5,439 bases of DNA from positions 1 to 5,439 of the forward strand of contig CAILKC010000286.1 of the NCBI GenBank assembly GCA_903834675.1, in the 5' to 3' direction. Below are positions 1 through 5,439 of the stretch, one piece after another. The notes beneath the pieces were generated by a model. It ran no database searches. It was not told the origin of the DNA and worked only from the letters and a program-made list of their open reading frames with translations. Every line of letters begins with the position of its first letter. Position 1 is the stretch's first letter. This DNA comes from an uncultured Victivallales bacterium. GTDB taxonomy: Bacteria > Verrucomicrobiota > Lentisphaeria > Oligosphaerales > JAFGRS01. The position numbers were made by a program, and so were the translations under genes.

Positions 1-1
1 C

Positions 2-2887
2 CTCAAATGGGTCCTCGTTGACGCCGTCGTCGCCCTCAAGGCCAACGAGCGCCGGGGCCTCGTCGCCGAGTTCGGCGGCACCCTCAAGCACGATGCCCCC
101 GCCGGTCGCCAGGACATCGTGCAGGTCACGGAGGAAGCGGCGCGCTTCCTCATCACCAGCGGCGGCGTCCAGTACACCATCAACAAGGATCATTTCAACC
201 TCCTCGCCGACGTGCGCCAGGTCGGGCCCGCCGCGCCGCGCGCTGCGGCCGCCCAGGTCGCCGCCTTCGACCCCGCCGGCGTGACTCTGACCGACCAAGC
301 CGGCAAGCGCTTCGCCATGTCTCTCGGCCGGCCCGACAGCGTCAAACTCGAAGTCAACGGCCCTCAGAAAGTCGTCCTGCGCGCCGAAGGCCCCTACACC
401 GCCGCGGACGGCTCCACCTACCAGCGCTGGATCGCCCGCCTCAGCTTCCGCGCCGGCTCGCCCCGGGTCGACCTGGCCCTGACCCAGGTCAATGACTACA
501 CCCGGACCGAGTTCACCGATCTGACCTCGCTCGAGCTCGGGCTCAACCTACCGGGCCTGGCGAACGCCGTCCTCTACGGCGAAGGCCTCAAGCCCCTCAC
601 GGCCACCTCCCTCGTGCAGCTCGATGACCAGCGCCTGCAAGCAGACGCCGCCAGCGCCAGCGGCAAGGCGCCCGGCCTCATCACCTGGGACGGCGGCAGC
701 GCCATCGTTCACGACTTCTGGCAGCGCTGGCCCAAGTCGCTGGCCCGCACCGAGCAGGGACTCAGCTTCGGTCTCCTGCCGCGGCAGCCGTCCGCCGACT
801 ATGGCAAGGATCTTCCGTACTACCTGATGTACAACTTCGTGGAGGGCAAGTACCGCGCCAAGTGGGGGATGGCCTTCACCACTCGCCTTACCGTCGACTT
901 TGGCGGCAAGCTGAAGCCCGAGGAACTCTACGCCGAGGCGCAAGCGCCCGCCCTCGCCGTCATCCCCGCCTCCTGGTATGCTCAGACCGGCGCCCTCGGC
1001 CCCCTGGCCGCCCCGCTCGGCCAGCAGTTTGCCCTGTGGGACACCTACGTGGACAGTTGCTTCAAGGACAACGAGCGCACCCGCCAGACCCTGCGCGAGT
1101 ATGGCTACTACAACTACGGCGACTGGTTCGGTGAGCGCGGGCGCAACTGGGGCAACAACGAGTATGACATCGCCCACGGTCTGTTCATGCAGTTTGCCCG
1201 CACCGGCAACCGCGACATGGCCCGCTGGGCCCGCATCAGCTCCCAACACCGCGCCGATACCGACACCGTCTGGGCCTATCCCGATCCTTACTACGTGGGC
1301 GGTAACCACCTGCACTCCATCGGCCATAGCGGCACCTGGACCCAGGACGTCGAGCGCGCCACCTGGAGCCACAAGCACGAAATGCACACCGCCGCCGGCA
1401 GCGGTCACGTCTGGGCCGACGGGCTCATGGACGACTGGTATCTGACCGGCGAACCGCGTGCCGTCGAATCCGCCCTCGCCCTCGGCGAGCATTGCGCCTA
1501 CGCCTTCGCGCCCACGTTCAATGCCCTCGGCACCCATGAGCGCTCCGCCGGCTGGTCGCTACGGGCGGTCATGGCTATCTACGACGGCACCTACGACCCC
1601 GTCTACCTCGCCGCCGCCAAGCGCATCGCACAGGTGCCTTTGCGGGAGCAGAAGTTCGACCAGGGCGGCGCCTGGCCGCATGTCCTGCCCGGCGATCACG
1701 CCGGCGATACCCCGGGCGCCGTCGGCAATAACCTGTTCCTGATCGGCGTCCTGCTCGGCGGCTTGCAGGCCTACCACGAGGCCTCACGGGACCCCGCGGT
1801 GCTCAAGGCGCTGGAGTCTGGCGCCGCCTGGGTGGTTACCTCGTGGGATGAGAAACGCGGCGGCTGGCCGTACTCCGCTGCCGTGGACGGCCGCCGCCTC
1901 TACGACGCGAGCACCGGCCTCAACCAGCTCATCATCACCCCGCTCGCCTATGTCGGCCGCCTTACCCACAACGAGAAGCTGCTGCAGATCGCCGATCAGG
2001 CCCTCTCCGCCACGGTCATGCAGACTGCCGGCGGCAACGGCAAGGGCATGTCCCAGCAGGCCTTCTTCACCAGTGGCGTCCTTGCCGAATTGCAGCGCTG
2101 GTATGCCGCCACGCGCCCCGACCAGGGCGCCACCGTCCTCGATGGCAGCCCCGCCATGATGGCCCAACTGCTGGTGAAAACCGCCGCCAGCGACCGCTTC
2201 AGCGTCCGCGCGCCGGACCAAAAGCTCTTCGTCGTCCGCCTCGAACCGGGCCTCAGCACGCTCAAGCTCAGCCGGAAACCCCATGGCGCCATGAACAAAC
2301 GCGCCGAGTTCGCCACCGTCAAGATCACCGACCTCGCGGGCAAGGTGGTGGCCCAGGACAGATGCAGCACCGACGACAAGCGCGAGTTCTCCTTCTCCCT
2401 CGATGGCAAGAATAGCGCTCAGTTCAACCTGGTCATCGACGATGATCAGCGCGGGGTCTGGAACGTGGCGGGGGAGAGTCTGCGGATCGTCGCCAAGGTG
2501 CTGCCAGACTTCCGCCTTGGTGGCGTGGGCCGCTCGCGGTATTACTTCATGGTCCCGACGGGGACCAAGGAGTTCACCTTCAGGTTGGTCGGCGTCCACA
2601 CCGGCAGCTACGGGGCGGTGGTCCTGACCCCCGGCGCAGAACTCGCCGGCAGCGTCCAGGGCAGCAATCCCGGAGCGGCCCTGATTCAGGGCTCCGCCGG
2701 AGCCGACACCCCGCGCCCCGCCGATCACCCGGAACTGAGCCAGCTCACCATCAAGCCGCTTCCGGCGGATACGGGCAAGGTCTGGAGCGTCCTGCTCAGC
2801 GCCGCGGGGGACATTGGCCTGCAGATAGAAAACCTGCCGCCCTACCTCTCGCTCTCACCGGAGGGTTGGTTCCAACCGCAGGAGTAG
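2..2887 (+). CDS. PcRGLX/PL26-like polysaccharide lyase family protein, 5'-truncated
   Basis: The reading frame is open from base 2 to the TAG at 2885-2887, giving 961 visible residues with no start in the window. An in-frame GTG at 119 is not the real start, because the codons before it (LKWVLVDAVV...) already look like the strand-rich end of a PcRGLX-type RIFT-barrel domain. The order seen is: a beta-rich region (visible residues 1 to about 330), an alpha/alpha-toroid-like region (about 340-704) with motifs YGYYNYGDWFGERG, NWGNNEYDIAHG, GGNHLHSIGHSG and HVWADGLMDDWYLTGEPRA, then about 240 residues of probable beta-sandwich ending in PPYLSLSPEGWFQP. The family includes exo-rhamnogalacturonan lyases (PL26), which cleave pectin-type chains by beta-elimination; members are normally secreted. 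The exact substrate cannot be told from sequence. A glycoside hydrolase or a lyase for another uronic-acid polymer remains possible. No carbohydrate-uptake gene or regulator is seen next to it; the neighbour on the right is a convergent housekeeping unit. Assignment is by recalled family motifs, not a search. Confidence 0.72.
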   Translation, partial: LKWVLVDAVVALKANERRGLVAEFGGTLKHDAPAGRQDIVQVTEEAARFLITSGGVQYTINKDHFNLLADVRQVGPAAPRAAAAQVAAFDPAGVTLTDQAGKRFAMSLGRPDSVKLEVNGPQKVVLRAEGPYTAADGSTYQRWIARLSFRAGSPRVDLALTQVNDYTRTEFTDLTSLELGLNLPGLANAVLYGEGLKPLTATSLVQLDDQRLQADAASASGKAPGLITWDGGSAIVHDFWQRWPKSLARTEQGLSFGLLPRQPSADYGKDLPYYLMYNFVEGKYRAKWGMAFTTRLTVDFGGKLKPEELYAEAQAPALAVIPASWYAQTGALGPLAAPLGQQFALWDTYVDSCFKDNERTRQTLREYGYYNYGDWFGERGRNWGNNEYDIAHGLFMQFARTGNRDMARWARISSQHRADTDTVWAYPDPYYVGGNHLHSIGHSGTWTQDVERATWSHKHEMHTAAGSGHVWADGLMDDWYLTGEPRAVESALALGEHCAYAFAPTFNALGTHERSAGWSLRAVMAIYDGTYDPVYLAAAKRIAQVPLREQKFDQGGAWPHVLPGDHAGDTPGAVGNNLFLIGVLLGGLQAYHEASRDPAVLKALESGAAWVVTSWDEKRGGWPYSAAVDGRRLYDASTGLNQLIITPLAYVGRLTHNEKLLQIADQALSATVMQTAGGNGKGMSQQAFFTSGVLAELQRWYAATRPDQGATVLDGSPAMMAQLLVKTAASDRFSVRAPDQKLFVVRLEPGLSTLKLSRKPHGAMNKRAEFATVKITDLAGKVVAQDRCSTDDKREFSFSLDGKNSAQFNLVIDDDQRGVWNVAGESLRIVAKVLPDFRLGGVGRSRYYFMVPTGTKEFTFRLVGVHTGSYGAVVLTPGAELAGSVQGSNPGAALIQGSAGADTPRPADHPELSQLTIKPLPADTGKVWSVLLSAAGDIGLQIENLPPYLSLSPEGWFQPQE

Positions 2888-2930
2888 GCCCTACGCCCGC
2901 AACCTCCCGCGGCAACCGACCGCCAGCGCG

Positions 2931-3860
2931 TCACTTGGCCGGAATGGGCAGCTCGTAGGCGTTCAACGGCTGGGTCACGATGAATTCCTTGAGCTCCACC
3001 GCCGCGGCGTGGCCGACCTGCGGCGGGACGCTGCCGCTCGGCGTCGCGCCCTCGCGGTGACGGAAATGCTGCGCCGCCAAGGCCACCACGGCGACCAGCA
3101 GAAACAAGGCGATCACGCCGCTGACGACCGCGCCGGTCAGACTCACGGCCCGCGTCGGTTTGCCGCTGCCAGGACCCGGTGGCACATAGCTGATCTTGGC
3201 GCCACTCTCACTGTCGGTCATCACCGCGTGGAAATGCCCAATCCCTTCGGCCGCACCGCGATGCGCCAGCATGTCCTCGTGCAGGCGGTCCAGGATGGGC
3301 TTGGGATCGACATTGTAGAGCACACTCAGCTTCTCGACGTGCGCGTTGCAGTAGTACTCCGAGGGCAACTGGCCGCAGGCGCTGCATTCCAGATGCTCGA
3401 TGATGTCCCGCGGAATGCGCGTCCGGGCACTCGCTTCTTCGATCGAAAAACCGGAGTCGGCCCGCGCGCTCAACAGTAGGTCACCCACGCTGCCCAACGC
3501 GGCGGCCGCCGCCGCCGGCTCGCTGTCCCCCAGCCCCGCCGCCGCCGGCCGGGAGGTCACCTGAGGCCCACGCGCCGTGGCGGCGGAGTCAACGCCGACC
3601 GCAGCCGCCGCCGCGGGCGCCGGAACCGCGGCCGGCTTCTTCGCCTCTGCCGGCGAGCCGTCGGCAGAGGCCGCGGCCGCCAGGCCTGCGGGCGCCTCTG
3701 GCTCAGCCTGCGGCAGCGTCGCCGCCGCGGCCGCTGCGGGCGCCGCCGTCAAGGGCTGCGCCCCAGCCGCGGCGGCAGCCTGCCAGGACAGTGGCAACTT
3801 CTGCTGCCGGATGTCACGCTCGCGCTCGCCGTCTGGGGTATCGCCTCGGGAATTCGCCAT
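2931..3860 (-). CDS. RodZ-like HTH_25 single-pass membrane protein with Ala-rich N-terminal extension
   Basis: This 309-residue protein starts at ATG 3860-3858 and ends at TGA 2933-2931. The start is supported by a GGAG-type ribosome site 8 nt upstream and by the 28-nt gap after the ftsK stop. Residues 28-121 are low-complexity, with about 47 percent alanine plus proline. Residues 122-192 match the RodZ-type HTH_25 pattern (LGSVGDLLLSAR, GFSIEEASARTRIP, IIEHLE, LPSEYY, then a YNVDP-type last helix). A Gly/Pro-rich linker follows, then one hydrophobic membrane segment at about 240-263, flanked by KPTR before and RHR after. Only about 45 residues lie beyond it, so the usual RodZ C-terminal beta domain is missing. 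In RodZ the HTH is cytoplasmic and contacts MreB to help set cell shape; that role is inferred here, not shown. It could instead be an envelope scaffold or a membrane-bound regulator. It is probably co-transcribed with ftsK. I leave out the symbol rodZ because the architecture departs from the standard protein. Confidence 0.85.
   Translation of the reverse strand: MANSRGDTPDGERERDIRQQKLPLSWQAAAAAGAQPLTAAPAAAAAATLPQAEPEAPAGLAAAASADGSPAEAKKPAAVPAPAAAAAVGVDSAATARGPQVTSRPAAAGLGDSEPAAAAAALGSVGDLLLSARADSGFSIEEASARTRIPRDIIEHLECSACGQLPSEYYCNAHVEKLSVLYNVDPKPILDRLHEDMLAHRGAAEGIGHFHAVMTDSESGAKISYVPPGPGSGKPTRAVSLTGAVVSGVIALFLLVAVVALAAQHFRHREGATPSGSVPPQVGHAAAVELKEFIVTQPLNAYELPIPAK
3498..3779 (-). repeat. 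GCC/GCG-rich low-complexity tract encoding Ala/Pro-rich segment
   Basis: This stretch encodes residues 28-121 of the HTH_25 membrane protein. It is built from runs of alanine codons (GCC, GCG, GCA and GCT mixed) with scattered Pro, Glu and Ser, and holds 44 alanines in 94 residues. The longest runs are six alanines at residues 42-47 and 116-121. There is no fixed repeat unit, so it is compositional low complexity rather than a tandem repeat array. It probably forms a flexible or partly helical linker. The opposite strand is free of stops here, which creates a false long reading frame. Confidence 0.75.
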
Positions 3861-3868
3861 GAGGGCTG

Positions 3869-3877
3869 CTCCGCTCC
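3869..3877 (-). promoter_or_regulatory. Ribosome binding site of the HTH_25 membrane protein gene
   Basis: On the minus strand the gap between the ftsK stop and the next ATG contains GGAGCGGAG, that is, two GGAG cores. The nearer core ends 8 nt before the ATG at 3860, a normal Shine-Dalgarno distance. This fixes the start of the downstream gene and shows it has its own translation signal rather than relying only on coupling to ftsK. The 28-nt gap leaves no space for a promoter, though one could lie inside the end of ftsK. Confidence 0.7.
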
Positions 3878-3888
3878 GTCAACCGCGC

Positions 3889-5439
3889 TCAGGAACTGCT
3901 CTCCGCATCATCATCGTCGTCGGCCTCGGCCGCGCTGTCGTCAGCCGCCGCCGCCGGGGCACGCCCGCCCCCGGCAACCAGGATCTCGCGCGGCGCGCTG
4001 CCGATCTGAGGACCGATCACCCCGCGCTGCTCCAGGATGTCGATGATACTGGCGGCGCGGTTGTAGCCGATGCGCATGGCGCGCTGCAGGTAGCTGGTGG
4101 TGGCGCGCCGGTCTCGCAGAATGATCTCCATGCCCTGCTGCACCAGCGTCTCGTCGGCCTCCTCAAGATCGGCATCGCCCTCCGCCGCTGGTCCCGCCTC
4201 CACGCCCTTGAGCACGGTCGCATCGAACTCCTGGTCGGCCTGCTTGGCCACGTGTACCACCACCCGCTCAATCTCGTCGTCCTCGACCATGCCGCCCTGG
4301 TTGCGCTGCAGGCCGGACGCCCCCGGCGGCCGAAACAGCATGTCGCCCTGCCCCAGCAGCGCTTCGGCCCCCTTGCAGTCCAAGATGGTCCTCGAGTCGA
4401 CCTGGCTGGTGACCTTGAAGGCAATGCGGGTGGGGAAATTGGCCTTGATGATGCCGGTGATGACGTTGACGCTGGGCCGTTGGGTCGCCAGGACCGCGTG
4501 GATGCCGACCGCCCGCGACATCTGCGCCAGCCGCGCCAAGCCGGTCTCCACGTCCCCCTTCGCCGTCATCATGATGTCCGCCAGCTCGTCAATGACCACC
4601 ACAATGTACGGCAACCGGGCCGGCACGGGGTCGCCATGGTCATCCAGAATCACCTCTTTGGACTTCGGCCGACCGTTGAATCCTTCCAGGTTGCGGGCGC
4701 CTACTTTGGCCAGCACCCGGTAGCGACGCTCCATCTCGCGTATCACCCAGCGCAAAGCCAACGGCACTTGCTCGACCTTGCTGATCACCGGCGTGATCAG
4801 GTGCGGCAGCGCGCCATAGGAACGGAACTCCACTACCTTCGGGTCCACCATAATCAGCCGCAGTTCGTCCGGCGAAAAACGGTAGAGCAGAGACAGGATC
4901 AGCAGGTTGATGCATACAGACTTGCCGCTGCCCGTGGCGCCGGCGATCAGGAGGTGTGGCGCTTTCTCCAAATCCAGAATCACTACCTCGCCGCTGATGC
5001 TGCGCCCCAGCAGCAACGGAATGCGCGCCTTCGTCGACTTCCAGGCCGGGGAGTCCATCAGGCTGTGTACGCTGACCCGTGACGCCTTGGCGTTCGGAAC
5101 CTCGATGCCGACCGACTTCCGCCCGGGGATCGGCGTCAGGATGCGGATGCTGGTGGCCCGCAGGTCCATGCAAATGTTGTTGCTCAAGCGGCTGATCTTC
5201 TCGACCTTGACCCCCGGGGCCGGCACGATCTCGTAGAGCGTCACCCGCGGCCCGCAGGTCGCCTGCCCAACCTGGGCTTCGATGCCGAAGCTGTCCATCG
5301 TATCCTGAAGCACCTTCTTCTTGTGCTCCACTTCAACCGGATCGCCAAACGAACTCTCCCCCGCATCCGCCTTCAATAGTTCGATGCTCGGCAGCAGGTA
5401 GGCGCCCCGAGAGCGGGGAGCATGAGCCGGCCGGGCCGC
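3889..5439 (-). CDS. ftsK: DNA translocase FtsK/SpoIIIE, motor and gamma domains, 5'-truncated
   Basis: The frame is open from the window edge at 5439 to the TGA at 3891-3889, giving 516 visible residues. An in-frame TTG at 5376-5374 could be taken for a start, but the codons before it (YLLPSIELL) match the conserved Pro-Ser-Leu-type entry to the FtsK motor, so the gene begins outside the window; the N-terminal membrane domain is not visible. Seen in order (visible numbering): alpha domain with GPRVTLYEIVPAPGVKV (63 on), Walker A GATGSGKS (167-174, bases 4941-4918), DPK (199-201), MERRY, Walker B VVVIDELAD (280-288), LATQRPSVNVITGIIKANFP (317 on), GQGDML (363-368) and the winged-helix gamma domain with TSYLQRAMRIGYNRAA and GVIGP (about 426-488). 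All ATPase motifs look intact. FtsK is a hexameric ATP-driven pump at the division septum that moves chromosome DNA, with the gamma domain reading polar DNA signals and activating XerCD/dif resolution. A 28-residue acidic tail follows the gamma domain, which is unusual. The gene lies 28 nt upstream of the HTH_25 membrane protein gene. Confidence 0.97.
   Translation of the reverse strand, partial: AARPAHAPRSRGAYLLPSIELLKADAGESSFGDPVEVEHKKKVLQDTMDSFGIEAQVGQATCGPRVTLYEIVPAPGVKVEKISRLSNNICMDLRATSIRILTPIPGRKSVGIEVPNAKASRVSVHSLMDSPAWKSTKARIPLLLGRSISGEVVILDLEKAPHLLIAGATGSGKSVCINLLILSLLYRFSPDELRLIMVDPKVVEFRSYGALPHLITPVISKVEQVPLALRWVIREMERRYRVLAKVGARNLEGFNGRPKSKEVILDDHGDPVPARLPYIVVVIDELADIMMTAKGDVETGLARLAQMSRAVGIHAVLATQRPSVNVITGIIKANFPTRIAFKVTSQVDSRTILDCKGAEALLGQGDMLFRPPGASGLQRNQGGMVEDDEIERVVVHVAKQADQEFDATVLKGVEAGPAAEGDADLEEADETLVQQGMEIILRDRRATTSYLQRAMRIGYNRAASIIDILEQRGVIGPQIGSAPREILVAGGGRAPAAAADDSAAEADDDDDAESSS

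Noticed and set aside
548..1537. A 329-codon open frame on the minus strand within the lyase-like gene
   Set aside because: It is Gly, Val and Ala-rich with no domain pattern and is fully covered by the well-supported plus-strand coding sequence; it reflects GC-rich codon bias.
1784..2728. A 314-codon open frame on the minus strand within the 3' part of the lyase-like gene
   Set aside because: Same reasoning: antisense shadow, no family motif, no ribosome site noted.
2864..2894. Short inverted repeats GGTTGG-TT-CCAACC (2864-2877) and GTAGGCCCTAC (2884-2894) near the end of the lyase-like gene, considered as a terminator
   Set aside because: Stems are only 4-6 bp with very small loops, the first lies inside the coding sequence, and no T-run follows on either strand. 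The 43-bp convergent gap shows no convincing intrinsic terminator.
3502..3785. GCC/GCG-rich tract considered as a tandem repeat or structural DNA element
   Set aside because: There is no constant repeat period; the synonymous alanine codons are mixed, so the signal comes from the Ala-rich protein segment.
3577..5082. A 501-codon open frame on the plus strand, opposite ftsK and the HTH_25 gene
   Set aside because: It lies antisense to the intact FtsK motifs and the Ala-rich tract. Its translation is His, Arg, Gln and Ala-rich without any recognisable domain, as expected when a GC-rich gene is read on the other strand.
1..5439. Search for defence systems, CRISPR, tRNA, transposon ends or phage genes
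   Set aside because: All but about 70 bp is covered by three recognisable genes, and none of these features is visible on either strand.

Overview
This window is a GC-rich bacterial chromosome fragment, probably from a metagenome or an environmental genome. It holds three protein-coding genes, and two of them run off the ends. No RNA genes, CRISPR arrays, insertion sequences, integrase or attachment sites are visible. Coding density is very high: the only gaps between genes are 43 bp and 28 bp. I cannot fix the phylum. The combination of a large secreted-type polysaccharide lyase-like protein with an FtsK gene followed by a membrane-anchored RodZ-type helix-turn-helix gene would fit a PVC-type bacterium (Lentisphaerota, Verrucomicrobiota or Kiritimatiellota), Armatimonadota or a similar lineage. 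That placement is an inference from general impressions of these families, not a measurement.

Left half, plus strand (2-2887): the 3' part of a gene for a large protein resembling the PcRGLX / PL26 exo-rhamnogalacturonan lyase-like family. The visible part has a beta-rich N-terminal region, a central alpha/alpha-toroid region with the usual aromatic, His and Gly-Asp-Trp motifs, and about 240 further residues of probable beta-sandwich modules. The start, any signal peptide and the first part of the N-terminal barrel lie left of the window. The likely job is breakdown of an acidic plant or algal polysaccharide outside the cytoplasm.

Right half, minus strand (5439-2931): a two-gene housekeeping-type unit. 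The upstream gene is ftsK (5' end outside the window), encoding the motor and gamma DNA-binding domains of the septal DNA translocase. It is followed after 28 bp by a single-pass membrane protein with a RodZ-type HTH_25 domain. The second gene has its own good Shine-Dalgarno sequence and no room for a separate promoter, so the two are probably co-transcribed. Together they suggest a link between chromosome segregation at the septum and cell shape or envelope organisation.

The two halves converge tail to tail across a 43-bp gap (2888-2930) that has no convincing intrinsic terminator. The window looks mostly ordinary. The features most worth a second look are the HTH protein (a very Ala-rich N-terminal extension before the HTH, a CxxC-x8-CxxH pattern inside the domain, and a very short extracytoplasmic tail) and an acidic extension at the C-terminus of FtsK.
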